From the NCBI RefSeq assembly GCF_034119845.1, contig NZ_CP139420.1, positions 846,001 through 910,000 on the forward strand: 64,000 nt of DNA. The letters are read 5' to 3'. How positions within the stretch are numbered: the stretch's first letter is position 1; every line of letters begins with the position of its first letter. Source of the DNA: Flavobacterium sp. NG2 (lineage in GTDB: Bacteria; Bacteroidota; Bacteroidia; Flavobacteriales; Flavobacteriaceae). Positions 35,739 through 44,325 of this stretch are shown one piece after another. The position numbers and the translations under genes are program-made. The notes below the pieces were generated by a model, which saw only the letters and a list, made by a program, of their open reading frames with translations, did not search any database and had not been told where the DNA came from.

Positions 35739-36380
35739 CTATAAATAAATAATCATATTTCCATTAATTATACTTGCATTTCCTCTCAAATTGTTGCCTT
35801 GATTATTAGAATTTAAATTCCCTAATAAATTAGTTACCCCATATTGATAGGAAACATTAAAACGAAGGTGCTTCCCTCCTGCTGTAATTCCAACAGTTGG
35901 AAATAAATTAAACTTAGAAACGTCAATAATATCAATCGCTCTTAAAGTTGTACCATTGATCGTATTATTTTCTTTATCAGCATCTAATTTAAGTTTTCCA
36001 TTTAATTGAACAATAGGACCAAATTCGAAACTTAAATGATTTTCTAAAATTACATAACTCAATTGCAAACTAATTTGAGCAGAGGGTAATTTGTATTTTA
36101 CATCTTCATCGATAATTCCATTATACTTGGTTGCAACAGAAAAATTATTTTCACTGAACTGCATTGCATAAATCATATCCCAACTGTTATAGAAATTTCC
36201 ACGCATCGATAATCCACCGTTCCAACCAGTTTCAGCTTTTGTTTGAAAATTATCTGTATTTAAAGTCATTTGATTGACACCAATAGTAATACCAATTCGA
36301 TTAGAATCCCTATAACCATATTGAGCATGAGTATAAATGGTTGATAAAAAGAGAAATGCAATAAGTAGTCTATTTTTCAT
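35739..36380 (-). CDS. Outer-membrane beta-barrel protein (PorT/OmpW-like)
   Basis: 213 residues from the ATG at 36380, which starts a normal signal peptide (MKNRLLIAFLFLSTIYTHAQ). The mature part shows alternating strands with aromatic ends (RIGITIGVNQMTLNT, WNGGLSMRGNFYNSWDMIYA, FEFGPIVQLNGKLKL, LRFNVSYQYGVTNLL) and ends in an aromatic-free MIIYL, roughly eight strands. This is the usual small Bacteroidota beta-barrel (OMP_b-brl). Ligand unknown. It converges on gltX and is divergent from the SPFH gene. Confidence 0.78.
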   Translation of the reverse strand: MKNRLLIAFLFLSTIYTHAQYGYRDSNRIGITIGVNQMTLNTDNFQTKAETGWNGGLSMRGNFYNSWDMIYAMQFSENNFSVATKYNGIIDEDVKYKLPSAQISLQLSYVILENHLSFEFGPIVQLNGKLKLDADKENNTINGTTLRAIDIIDVSKFNLFPTVGITAGGKHLRFNVSYQYGVTNLLGNLNSNNQGNNLRGNASIINGNMIIYL

Positions 36381-36455
36381 ATAATAATTTTGAACTAACA
36401 CAAACCTAAAGTTTTTTTGTTAATTTAGAGGAATAATCAACAAAAAATTAAAAAA

Positions 36456-37454
36456 ATGGGCATTTCCTTTATTATTTTTCTCGTTTTAGGCTTTTTTATA
36501 TTCCTATCATCCTTCTTTACTGTCAAGCAACAAACTGCGGTAATTGTAGAACGATTTGGAAAATTTTTAAGTATTCGTCATTCTGGTTTACAACTTAAAA
36601 TCCCGCTAATTGATAATATAGCTGGACGAGTGAACTTAAAAATTCAACAATTAGATGTTATTATCGAAACTAAAACTAAGGACAATGTATTTGTTAAACT
36701 GAAAGTTTCAGTTCAATTCATGGTTGTTAAAGAAACAGTTTATGATGCTTTCTATAAATTAGAATTTCCACATGATCAAATTACATCCTATGTATTTGAT
36801 GTCGTTCGTGCCGAGGTACCTAAACTAAAATTAGATGATGTTTTTGAACGTAAAGATGATATTGCTATTGCTGTAAAAAGGGAATTGAATGAGGCCATGA
36901 CAACCTATGGATATACTATCATTAATACCTTGGTTACTGATATTGACCCTGATATTCAAGTAAAAAATGCGATGAACCGTATCAATGCTGCTGATAGAGA
37001 AAAAACAGTAGCCGAATTTGAAGCAGAAGCATCAAGAATTAGAATTGTAGCCAAAGCCAAAGCAGAAGCAGAAAGCAAACGTTTACAAGGACAAGGTATA
37101 GCCGACCAAAGACGTGAAATTGCTAGAGGATTAGTTGAAAGTGTAGATGTTTTAAACCGTGTGGGTATCAACTCTCAAGAAGCTTCAGCTTTAATTGTGG
37201 TTACCCAACATTATGATACCTTACAAGCCATTGGAGCTGATACCAATTCAAACTTAATCTTATTGCCAAATTCACCACAAGCAGGAAGCGAAATGTTGAA
37301 TAATATGGTAGCTTCATTTAGTGCTTCAAATCAAGTGGGTGAAATGATGAAGAAAGGAAATCGTAAAAGAGCAAAAGAAGAAACGAAAAAACCGGATCCT
37401 ATCATTGAATCGGGTTATGAAGATGAAAATAATGAAGATGATGAAACTGAATAA
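36456..37454 (+). CDS. SPFH/Band 7 (stomatin-like) protein
   Basis: 332 residues. One N-terminal membrane helix (about 3-22) is followed by the SPFH domain (about 25-190: VKQQTAVIVERFGKFLSIRH, INAADREKTVAEFEAEASRI) and a long Ala/Glu helix that oligomerises. Similar proteins form membrane cages and microdomains and often regulate proteases. There is no NfeD partner in the window. The acidic C-terminus (ESGYEDENNEDDETE) is peculiar to this copy. It converges on the small-protein trio, sharing a terminator. Confidence 0.9.
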   Translation: MGISFIIFLVLGFFIFLSSFFTVKQQTAVIVERFGKFLSIRHSGLQLKIPLIDNIAGRVNLKIQQLDVIIETKTKDNVFVKLKVSVQFMVVKETVYDAFYKLEFPHDQITSYVFDVVRAEVPKLKLDDVFERKDDIAIAVKRELNEAMTTYGYTIINTLVTDIDPDIQVKNAMNRINAADREKTVAEFEAEASRIRIVAKAKAEAESKRLQGQGIADQRREIARGLVESVDVLNRVGINSQEASALIVVTQHYDTLQAIGADTNSNLILLPNSPQAGSEMLNNMVASFSASNQVGEMMKKGNRKRAKEETKKPDPIIESGYEDENNEDDETE

Positions 37455-37472
37455 AAACGAATTATCTTAAAT

Positions 37473-37503
37473 AAAAAAAAGAAGCTTAACGGCTTCTTTT
37501 TTT
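37473..37503. terminator. Bidirectional terminator between the SPFH gene and the YtxH trio
   Basis: A run of A plus GAAGC (37473-37485) pairs with GCTTC plus T run (37492-37503). The stop of the minus-strand gene lies in its loop. Confidence 0.8.
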
Positions 37504-37761
37504 GTTTAATATCCATTTTATCAACAAAGGAATAACAATGGTTAAAACAGTATTATTTGTATTTGATATACCTGAATAGATACCCGAATAGATACTTTTA
37601 AAAGTACTAAAAACGTTCTTAGTCAGACCAGAAGGTGTAAACTGTTCTTTGGTCTTATGAAAACCTAAAATTATTTTTTGGTAATTAATTTCTTTTTCAA
37701 TACTTAAAATTTCAAGATCAGTATCTATTTGTTCAAAAGAACTATATATTTTTTTAGCCAT
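37486..37761 (-). CDS. Small protein of the YtxH-holin trio (DUF6327-like)
   Basis: 91 residues, polar N-terminal helix (YSSFEQIDTDLEILSIEKEI) and one C-terminal membrane helix (about 68-85, VLTIVIPLLIKWIL). I recall such proteins as DUF6327, always next to a YtxH and a holin-like gene in flavobacteria. It begins three bases before the end of its neighbour's reading frame on the transcript side, so the three form one operon. Function unknown. Confidence 0.6.
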   Translation of the reverse strand: MAKKIYSSFEQIDTDLEILSIEKEINYQKIILGFHKTKEQFTPSGLTKNVFSTFKSIYSGIYSGISNTNNTVLTIVIPLLIKWILNKKRSR

Positions 37762-37763
37762 AA

Positions 37764-38114
37764 TTAATTATTAAAAAAAATGTTAGAAAATTTCTTTAAA
37801 AGAAGTACTTCTATCCATTTCTTATTCAATAAAAGGAATAGTAAACCAATCACAAAATAACCTAATGCAACAGCAGAAAATCCCATAATATAACTTTCAA
37901 AATAAGTACTTAAAGCAAAAGCTAAACCTATTGAACCAAAGAACAAAACCATTAAAAGAATAGCTAAAAGCAACGTAAACTTAAAAATAGTCATTAAAGA
38001 TTTCATAATAAGTTTGAAAACCTTTAATTTATAATAAGTAAGACTGTTTTCAACATAAGAATGAAATTCATTCTGTATGTGTTCTGCATTTTCTTTTATT
38101 TCTTCAAAAGCCAT
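37764..38114 (-). CDS. Phage-holin-III-like membrane protein
   Basis: 116 residues with two long membrane helices (about 40-65 and 72-96) after a helical N-terminus (EEIKENAEHIQNEFHSYVEN). This pattern fits the Actinobacteriophage holin superfamily III / DUF1469 proteins, which in bacteria are usually ordinary envelope proteins, not lysis factors. Its place between YtxH and the DUF6327-like gene is the usual one. A role in envelope stress is an inference from this context. Confidence 0.75.
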   Translation of the reverse strand: MAFEEIKENAEHIQNEFHSYVENSLTYYKLKVFKLIMKSLMTIFKFTLLLAILLMVLFFGSIGLAFALSTYFESYIMGFSAVALGYFVIGLLFLLLNKKWIEVLLLKKFSNIFFNN

Positions 38115-38153
38115 ATTGATATATTTAATATTGAGTTATATTACTATAAACAA

Positions 38154-38483
38154 TTATTTTTGAAGTTTAGCATTTTTGTTTTTTAATTCGGCTAGTTTAA
38201 CTTCAAGAAAAGAGATAATATCTTCTGTTTTGTAACTCATATTTGAAAGCAAATCATCATAACTACCTTCTAAATCAATTTTTGCAGTGGTAAATTTATT
38301 CTTTACTTCTTCTGATAGAGACTCGAATTTTTTTTTCAATTCTTTTTCAGCATCATGATAACCATCTTTTATTTTTCCTCTGGTTTTAGATCCTTTATCT
38401 GGAGCAAACAAAATTCCAACTCCTGCTCCAACTATAGCTCCTGTTATAAGGGCTAACAATGTGTTTCCTGTATTATTTGACAT
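38154..38483 (-). CDS. YtxH domain protein
   Basis: 109 residues. A short glycine-rich membrane helix (about 7-27, LLALITGAIVGAGVGILFAP) followed by DKGSKTRGKIKDGYHDAEKE is the YtxH signature, and the rest is an amphipathic helix. YtxH proteins are linked to general or envelope stress in several phyla. It is the first gene of the trio and has a 636-base gene-free region upstream that may carry its control sites. Confidence 0.88.
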   Translation of the reverse strand: MSNNTGNTLLALITGAIVGAGVGILFAPDKGSKTRGKIKDGYHDAEKELKKKFESLSEEVKNKFTTAKIDLEGSYDDLLSNMSYKTEDIISFLEVKLAELKNKNAKLQK

Positions 38484-39085
38484 AGCTTACTATTTTTTAA
38501 AATTTAGCATAAATATAAAGAATATTTGCATTATAAACAATTGATTATGACTATAATTCCAATAAATCATAAAAAAAAATCAAAAATTAACCCAGAGGTT
38601 AATAGTAAAAAAGCTAATAATTATAAGCCATGCTTTATATTATCCTTCACTCTATTTTAATAATAATAAATGAATACTCAAATTGAGAAGTAGATATGCT
38701 AAAAAAATTTCAGCAAAAAAATAACTTTAGGCTACTTTTAAGATTAAACTAAACTTTAAAAAAATTTGTGGTGTGAATAGGAACGCTATTTTAAAATTGC
38801 ATTTGTTTTAAAAAAATAATTTCATGTCTTATTTATTTAAGTAGAAACCAAAAAATGACTTCAAAACAAAAATAGAGAATAGAATATTTAAAAATTATTA
38901 AAAAGGACTTAAAAAAGGCCAATCAATCTTATAAAATGATTTAAAAAGCAATTGCTTTATTCTTTTTATTAAAGAGGTGAAAGTATATCAAATCTAAAAA
39001 ATTAAGCCTTAAAATAAAGATATAAAAGCTATTTTTAATTGATAAAAACTATTCAATTTAAAATAATAATAAAAAATTAGAATAA
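38484..39085. other. AT-rich gene-free region
   Basis: About 600 bases between divergent-in-effect transcripts: the YtxH operon starts at its left edge and the glnS terminator is at its right. I see no open frame, no clear hairpin and no exact promoter; TATATTTA (near 38515) is one base from a -7 element for ytxH. Confidence 0.5.
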
Positions 39086-39112
39086 TAAAAAAAAGCGCTG
39101 ATTAAAGCGCTT
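39086..39112 (-). terminator. Terminator after glnS
   Basis: AAGCGCT (39093-39099) pairs with AGCGCTT (39106-39112), then eight T on the minus strand. Confidence 0.85.
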
Positions 39113-39119
39113 TTGATAG

Positions 39120-41243
39120 TTATAATTTATTTAGAAATTGTTCTATGAATTCCTTTTCTCGTACTGTTGAGCTTTTAGGTGGATTTGCTTGTAATTTTAA
39201 AACTTCCTCTTTAAATGAATTTAAAAACTCCAAATCATAATTCAAATTAGACAAATTTAGAAGTGCTCTTGAACGAACAAATGTTGATTCGCTTTTAAGA
39301 GACATAAGATACAATTTAGAAAGATCCTCTTTATCATAATCTGATGATTTAAGAGGAGCATATTTCAAAATAAAATTTGAAAATAACAAGGATGCTTTAT
39401 TGTTATTGATGTTCTTTTTGAATGAATTTTGCAATAAACTATAGTTAGAAATTCCAGCTAAGGTCTCCCCTATTGCTTGTCGAATCGCAATGCGTTCTTC
39501 TCTAGTAGCGACTTTAAAATACTTATTAATATCTTTTAAAGCATTATTAATGCTATTGTTATCTTTTTTTCCTTTTTCTTCCCATGCATCTTTTAAACCA
39601 ACTGTTTTATTAAATACTAATTTAGAGCTTGAACTGTCTTTATCAACAGCAAAATACCCCAAACGTTGAAACTGAAATTTATCCCCAGATTTTACCGTAG
39701 CTAAACTAGGTTCTACATAAGCTGTCGTTAGTTGCAACGAATTAACATTTAAAAAATCTAAGAAACTCTTCTCTTTATGACTATCTGGAGCTTCATCAAT
39801 AAACAAACGATCATACAAACGAACTTCTGCTGGAATGGCATGAGCTATAGAAACCCAATGCAAAGTTCCTGCTACTTTACGTTGTGAAGCTTCACTCCCA
39901 CTTCCACTTCTTGAATCTTCATCATAAGTGACATGAATCTCGGTAATAACACCATTTTCATCTTTTACAACAGATTTCCCTTTAATGATATAGGCATTTT
40001 TAAGACGCACTTCATTACCTAAACTTAACCTAAAATATTTTGGTGGAGCAACCTCTAAAAAGTCTTCTCTTTCAATATAAATTTCTTTTGAAAAAGGAAC
40101 TTTTCTATAACCTGCTGTTTCATCTTCTTGATTATTCTCAGCGTCAAGTAATTCTTCTTTCCCTTCAGGGTAATTGGTAATAACAACTTTTACAGGGTCT
40201 AAAACGGCCATCACACGAGCAGCCTTTTTATTCAAATCATCACGTAAACAGAATTCCAACAAAGAATAATCAATAATATTTTCACGTTTAGCAACACCTA
40301 TGTTTTCACAAAACTTACGGATGGAAGCTGGTGTATACCCTCTTCTTCTTAATCCTGAAATAGTAGGCATTCTAGGGTCATCCCAGCCAGCTACAATATT
40401 ATCTTGAACTAACTGTAACAATTTACGTTTGCTCATAACAGTGTAATTCAAGTTCAAACGAGCAAACTCGTATTGATGTGGTCTAACTTTAGTGTCGTCA
40501 TAAATTTGATCCAAAAACCAATCATATAACTCTCTATGCATGACAAATTCAAGCGTACAAATAGAATGCGATACTTGCTCTATATAATCACTTTCACCAT
40601 GCGTATAATCATACATTGGATAAATACACCAATCATTTCCTGTACGATGATGTTCTTTGTGTAAAACGCGGTACATGATAGGATCACGCATCAACATATT
40701 AGAAGAAGACATATCAATTTTGGCACGTAAAATATGACTTCCTTCTGGAAAATCACCATTTTTCATCCCTTCGAATAAGGTTAAATTTTCTTCAATAGAA
40801 CGGTTTCTATAAGGACCATCAACACCTGGTTGAGTAGGCGTCCCTTTTTGAGAAGCCATATCTTCCGAAGATTGACTATCTACATAAGCTTTCCCTTTTT
40901 TAATCAAAAGTATAGCCCAATCATATAGTTCTTGAAAATAATCAGAGGCGTAACGCTCTTCAGCCCAATTAAAACCTAACCATTGTAAATCCTCTTTGAT
41001 AGCATCTACATACTCTTGCTCTTCTTTGGCTGGGTTTGTATCGTCAAAACGTAAGTTAACTGGCGCATTGTACTTTAACCCTAATCCAAAATTCAAACAA
41101 ATGGATTTGGCATGACCAATATGTAAATAACCATTAGGTTCTGGAGGAAAACGAAAACGCAATTGGTCTTGTGGAAAACCTGTAGCTAAACTTTCTTCAA
41201 TGATTTGTTCTATAAAATTAAGTGATTTTTCTTCGGTGGCCAT
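39120..41243 (-). CDS. glnS: Glutaminyl-tRNA synthetase with C-terminal extension
   Basis: 707 residues against about 555 in E. coli. The catalytic core has [18 protein letters not shown] (HIGH motif, near 28-45) and VMSKRKL (KMSKS-type, near 268-274); the anticodon-binding beta barrels run to about 560. Residues 561-707 are an extra helical domain ([33 protein letters not shown]) whose repeats look HEAT-like. I do not recognise YqeY motifs in it, although YqeY fusions are known for GlnRS. It charges tRNA-Gln directly, so no GatCAB route is needed for Gln. Confidence 0.95.
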   Translation of the reverse strand: MATEEKSLNFIEQIIEESLATGFPQDQLRFRFPPEPNGYLHIGHAKSICLNFGLGLKYNAPVNLRFDDTNPAKEEQEYVDAIKEDLQWLGFNWAEERYASDYFQELYDWAILLIKKGKAYVDSQSSEDMASQKGTPTQPGVDGPYRNRSIEENLTLFEGMKNGDFPEGSHILRAKIDMSSSNMLMRDPIMYRVLHKEHHRTGNDWCIYPMYDYTHGESDYIEQVSHSICTLEFVMHRELYDWFLDQIYDDTKVRPHQYEFARLNLNYTVMSKRKLLQLVQDNIVAGWDDPRMPTISGLRRRGYTPASIRKFCENIGVAKRENIIDYSLLEFCLRDDLNKKAARVMAVLDPVKVVITNYPEGKEELLDAENNQEDETAGYRKVPFSKEIYIEREDFLEVAPPKYFRLSLGNEVRLKNAYIIKGKSVVKDENGVITEIHVTYDEDSRSGSGSEASQRKVAGTLHWVSIAHAIPAEVRLYDRLFIDEAPDSHKEKSFLDFLNVNSLQLTTAYVEPSLATVKSGDKFQFQRLGYFAVDKDSSSSKLVFNKTVGLKDAWEEKGKKDNNSINNALKDINKYFKVATREERIAIRQAIGETLAGISNYSLLQNSFKKNINNNKASLLFSNFILKYAPLKSSDYDKEDLSKLYLMSLKSESTFVRSRALLNLSNLNYDLEFLNSFKEEVLKLQANPPKSSTVREKEFIEQFLNKL

Positions 41244-41261
41244 TATTTTGTTTTATTTTAG

Positions 41262-41269
41262 CAAAGATA
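41262..41269 (-). promoter_or_regulatory. -7 element of the glnS promoter
   Basis: TATCTTTG on the minus strand, 18 bases before the glnS ATG; no exact TTG at -33. Confidence 0.45.
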
Positions 41270-41315
41270 AAAAAAGCAAGTTTAAAATAGTTTAAAGTTT
41301 AAAGTTTGTCACACT

Positions 41316-41323
41316 TAACTTTG
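41316..41323 (+). promoter_or_regulatory. -7 element of the folB promoter
   Basis: TAACTTTG fits TAnnTTTG, 32 bases before the folB ATG; no exact TTG at -33. Confidence 0.45.
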
Positions 41324-41355
41324 AACAGTAAATAATATACTTCAAACGTAAAATT

Positions 41356-41715
41356 ATGGGCATTATTAAATTAAAAAACATACGTACTTTCTCTTTTCAC
41401 GGTTGCTTAGTCGAAGAATCAAAAATAGGTTCTGATTACTCTGTTGATCTCGAAATTAAAACTGATTTGACTACTTCTTGTCTATCTGATGACTTAAAAG
41501 ATACTGTTGATTATGTACATTTAAACAAAATTGTAGTTGAGGAAATGGCTATTCGTTCGCAATTATTAGAACATGTGGGAAAAAGAATTATCAATCGTGT
41601 ATTTAAAGAGATTCCACAAATAACTAAAGTAATATTAGGTGTATCAAAATTAAATCCTCCTATTGGTGGTGATGTTGAATCTGTTACAATACAATTAGAA
41701 GAGAATAGAAATTAA
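41356..41715 (+). CDS. folB: Dihydroneopterin aldolase
   Basis: 119 residues, normal length. IKLKNIRTFSFHGCLVEE is the conserved N-terminal strand with the FxxHGxxxEE pattern (the Glu binds the pterin), DYVHLNKIVVEEM and the last strand VTIQLEENRN complete the T-fold. It converts 7,8-dihydroneopterin to 6-hydroxymethyl-dihydropterin in folate synthesis and works as an octamer. It is divergent from glnS and sits before the tRNA-Cys gene. Confidence 0.93.
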   Translation: MGIIKLKNIRTFSFHGCLVEESKIGSDYSVDLEIKTDLTTSCLSDDLKDTVDYVHLNKIVVEEMAIRSQLLEHVGKRIINRVFKEIPQITKVILGVSKLNPPIGGDVESVTIQLEENRN

Positions 41716-41783
41716 ATTCCCAAAGTATTAAAATTCCGAATTCCAACATATTATAATAATTACTCTAAAAAGGAATTTGAAAT

Positions 41784-41813
41784 TTGCATTTTGGAAATTT
41801 TATAGTACATTTG
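41784..41813 (+). promoter_or_regulatory. Promoter of tRNA-Cys
   Basis: -33 TTG (41784-41786), 19-base spacer, -7 TACATTTG (41806-41813), all at consensus, ending 17 bases before the tRNA. Confidence 0.7.
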
Positions 41814-41830
41814 CAATCCAATAAATAATT

Positions 41831-41901
41831 GGCGTCGTGGCCGAGCGGCTAGGCTGGGCTCTGCAAAAGCTCCTACTCCGGTTCGAATCCGGACGATGCC
41901 T
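41831..41901 (+). tRNA. tRNA-Cys (GCA)
   Basis: 71 bases. The acceptor arm GGCGTCG pairs with CGATGCC (one G-U pair). The anticodon loop CTGCAAA gives anticodon GCA, the T loop is GGTTCGAATCC, and the discriminator base is T, the identity element for cysteine. CCA is not encoded. A good terminator follows, and a diverged copy of the 3' end lies 91 bases on. Confidence 0.95.
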
Positions 41902-41905
41902 CAAG

Positions 41906-41935
41906 AAGAGATACAGAAATGTATCTCTTTTTTTT
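41906..41935 (+). terminator. Terminator of tRNA-Cys
   Basis: AAGAGATAC (41906-41914) pairs with GTATCTCTT (41921-41929), loop of six, then T run. Confidence 0.88.
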
Positions 41936-42024
41936 ATGTCTAATTTTTAAGAAAAATTAAATAAAGTTTAGGTTCGAATCCAGACGATAACGGATCAATC
42001 CTAAAACCTGTGGAGCGACAAAAA

Positions 42025-43017
42025 TTAAGCATAAATATTAGTTAGCCTAAAAAGGAAAAACTCAATGTTTCTAACTCCTCTAAACTGCGACCTAAAAGCT
42101 TTTATTTTGGCATTGAAGGATTCTGCCGAAGCATTAGTACTTCTGTTGTCAAAATAGTTTAATATGTTTTGATAATGATTGGTTATGGTTCGAGATATTG
42201 TGTTGAAAGACTTAAATCCTGATTGATTTACTTTTTCATGCCATTTGGCCAGTCTAGTAAAAGCAATTATTTTATCAGTTGTGTTTTCAAAGATATTGCG
42301 TAAGTCTTGTGTTAGATTGTATGCTTTATGAATATCGGGATATAAATTGAATAATAAGTCCGCACGTTCTTTTTGGTTCTGAGACCATTTTGATTTGTTT
42401 TTGTATAAAAAATAACGACTCCTAGCTAGTAGTTGTTTGAGGGTATCGCCGTTGGTTAATATTTTTGGTTCATACTTCGTTTTGCTGCTTTTAGCTTGTT
42501 CCATTGCTTCGTTTTCTTGGTCTATAGCTTTCCATCGGTGTTTAATTCTGATCTCTTGCAAAGCTTCAGTGGCAAGTTTTTGAACATGAAAGCGGTCGGT
42601 CACTTGTATTGCTTTAGGAAAACATTTTTTAGCAATTAATCCCATATTACCAGCCATGTCCAATGTTATTTCATTAACTAGGTTTCGTTGTTTAAGAGGG
42701 ATTTTTTCAATAATTGCAATTACTGTTTCTGCTTTTGTTCCAGCAACCATCGCTACTATAGTGCCTTTTCTACCGTTAGCAGCTTTGTTTGTTAAAACGG
42801 TGTAAAGCTCGCCATTAGAAAGAGAGGTTTCATCAATAGATAACCGTTTTCCAATGTTTTCAGGAAAAATAAGCCATTGTTTCGCATGTGCTTTTTGATT
42901 CCAGATTTTAAAATCACTTAAGAAATCCTTGTATTGATATAGTAGGTTTTTGCCTTTGACACCATAGAAAGAGGCGATAGCATTACAATCATTAGGCTTT
43001 GAATCTATTGATTTCTT
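42025..43017 (-). CDS. ISL3/ISAon1-type transposase, catalytic part (orfB)
   Basis: The open frame runs from 43017 to 42025 (330 codons) and lacks any ATG before 42750. The sense sequence SFYGVKGKNLLYQYKDF is followed by LSIDETSLSNGELYTVL (first catalytic Asp), ITLDMAGNM (second Asp) and ASAESFNAKIKAFRSQFRG (Glu), the DDE triad of ISL3-like transposases. Because residues upstream of the first ATG are clearly conserved protein, translation most likely enters from orfA by a +1 (or -2) frameshift within the 26-base overlap at 42992-43017. Start given is the frame limit, not a known start. Confidence 0.75.
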   Translation of the reverse strand, partial: KKSIDSKPNDCNAIASFYGVKGKNLLYQYKDFLSDFKIWNQKAHAKQWLIFPENIGKRLSIDETSLSNGELYTVLTNKAANGRKGTIVAMVAGTKAETVIAIIEKIPLKQRNLVNEITLDMAGNMGLIAKKCFPKAIQVTDRFHVQKLATEALQEIRIKHRWKAIDQENEAMEQAKSSKTKYEPKILTNGDTLKQLLARSRYFLYKNKSKWSQNQKERADLLFNLYPDIHKAYNLTQDLRNIFENTTDKIIAFTRLAKWHEKVNQSGFKSFNTISRTITNHYQNILNYFDNRSTNASAESFNAKIKAFRSQFRGVRNIEFFLFRLTNIYA

Positions 43018-43360
43018 TTAAAAAAGACGCAAACTCCTGTGTTACCCGAGTTCCGTCTGCTACTAAATTCCAATCTCTAAATACAACTTGTCCAGTATCT
43101 TCGTTAAGCCATCTTCTACGAGTAATGTGTAGGTACACTTGATGTCCACGTATTGGAAAATCTTGAACAGTTATCTCATCAAAAAAACCTTTTGAACTTA
43201 ATTTGTTTTGACGGTATTCTTTTGGAATCGAATTAATCTCTTTTAAGTATAAATGAAGAATTTCTTCACCTTTTTCATAAGAAGTAAGTTCAAAATAATC
43301 AACGATAATTTCTGGCAACAATAACTTGAGAAGTTCAACTAAGGAATCTTTCATTTGCAT
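42992..43360 (-). CDS. ISAon1-type transposase, N-terminal region (orfA)
   Basis: 122 residues (MQMKDSLVELLKLLLPEIIV to NRFKA). The pattern SKGFFDEITVQDFPIRGHQV and LHITRRRWLNEDTGQVVFRD matches proteins annotated as ISAon1 family transposase N-terminal region, which I recall as always preceding the DDE part. It probably carries the DNA-binding zinc or ribbon module of the fused transposase. It overlaps orfB by 26 bases in another frame. Confidence 0.75.
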   Translation of the reverse strand: MQMKDSLVELLKLLLPEIIVDYFELTSYEKGEEILHLYLKEINSIPKEYRQNKLSSKGFFDEITVQDFPIRGHQVYLHITRRRWLNEDTGQVVFRDWNLVADGTRVTQEFASFLKEINRFKA

Positions 43361-43576
43361 TTAATTTAAAACACAAATATCGAAATTTAATATTTCCCCA
43401 CAACTTTTTGACTTGATCCACGATAACTCTTAAAAGCTACAAAAATCTATCTCTTTTTTTTATGTTTAGTTTTAAAAAAAAATTAAATAAACATAAGATT
43501 TAATAACAATAAGAAATTAAGGGTAGTTAAGTCATAATTCTTCTTTATTTCTTAATATTTATTAACTAGTAGGCAT

Positions 43577-43600
43577 AAAAAAACGCTCACTAGGAGCGTT
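43577..43600 (-). terminator. Terminator after the LysE gene
   Basis: AACGCTC (43582-43588) pairs with GAGCGTT (43594-43600), then T run on the minus strand. Confidence 0.85.
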
Positions 43601-43603
43601 CTA

Positions 43604-44287
43604 TTATTTCTTTATTTCTATTTTTTGAATAATTTGTTTAGCTCTTTCCTTTTCACCAGGAAAGAATCCTTGGATCATTAAAACCACTCCAAAAACCATT
43701 AAAACAATAGTAATACCTTTTTTAATTCTAAGAATATTAGAAGGTGTCATCTTGCTTTTTAATTGTTTAGCTAATACTATTTTCAAACTATCTACTAACA
43801 AATAAGTAACAATTACAGTGATGAAAAAGGTTAACATTCTGGAAGTTTGCATTTCTAATTTAGGGCCAACAGATATAATAACAGCTAACCAAAATCCTAA
43901 AACACCTATATTGATAATATTTAAAAAGAAACCTTTAAAAAATAAACTCAAGTAGTTTTTACGGATAATTTCATTGTCAATAGCTTTAGTATTTATTTTC
44001 TTTTCTTTTTTTAATTTAACAAAAGAAATAATTCCATAAGCAAGCATTAACATACCTCCAAAAATGAAAATTGAAGGTTGATCTTGCAAGCTTTTAATCA
44101 TTCTATAACTTCCTAAATAAGCAATAGAAAGGAAAAAAATATCCGCTAAAACAACTCCTAAGTCAAATACTATGGCAGCTCTAAATCCTTTTATAATACT
44201 GGTTTCAAGTAAAATAAAAAAAACTGGGCCAATCATAAAACTTAAAAATATTCCCCAAGGAATACCAGATAAAATATCGTTTATCAT
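43604..44287 (-). CDS. LysE-family amino-acid/metabolite exporter
   Basis: 227 residues with six hydrophobic segments (about 5-28, 38-60, 70-88, 115-135, 147-165, 188-208). The N-terminus GIPWGIFLSFMIGPVFFILL with the GP pair in the first helix is the LysE/RhtB hallmark. A long basic loop (KLKKEKKINTKAID) joins helices 3 and 4. Members export amino acids such as lysine, threonine or homoserine lactones; the substrate cannot be told. Its ATG at 44287 is 38 bases past the head-GIN gene, so the two may be co-transcribed. Confidence 0.85.
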   Translation of the reverse strand: MINDILSGIPWGIFLSFMIGPVFFILLETSIIKGFRAAIVFDLGVVLADIFFLSIAYLGSYRMIKSLQDQPSIFIFGGMLMLAYGIISFVKLKKEKKINTKAIDNEIIRKNYLSLFFKGFFLNIINIGVLGFWLAVIISVGPKLEMQTSRMLTFFITVIVTYLLVDSLKIVLAKQLKSKMTPSNILRIKKGITIVLMVFGVVLMIQGFFPGEKERAKQIIQKIEIKK

Positions 44288-44325
44288 TAAGATTTTAAAT
44301 TTATTGTCTAATAAAAGAATGCAAT

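Larger units (their letters stand above)
41992..43419 (-). mobile_element. Complete insertion sequence, ISL3/ISAon1-like, 1428 bp
   Basis: Both ends begin GGATCAA reading inward, with further partial identity (AAAA, TGTGG) over about 24 bases. An 8-bp direct repeat ACGATAAC flanks it (41984-41991 and 43420-43427), the target duplication length of the ISL3 family. It encodes a two-piece DDE transposase on the minus strand. Intact ends and duplications mean a fairly recent insertion, into an already diverged tRNA-Cys repeat. Confidence 0.88.
41971..43495. repeat. Diverged tandem copy of the tRNA-Cys 3' end and terminator, split by an IS
   Basis: GGTTCGAATCCAGACGAT (41971-41988) repeats the tRNA 3' end (from 41880) with one change. 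Beyond the IS the copy continues (43428-43495) with remnants of the terminator and the same AT tail (ATGTTTAGTT, AATTAAATAAA). Repeat period is 91 bases. No complete second tRNA remains. Confidence 0.75.

Noticed and set aside
37764..38114. Phage holin as sign of a prophage
   Set aside because: No other phage genes nearby; the YtxH-holin-DUF6327 trio is an ordinary chromosomal set.
41971..41991. Second functional tRNA-Cys
   Set aside because: Only the T-arm and a bit of acceptor stem remain; no anticodon arm.
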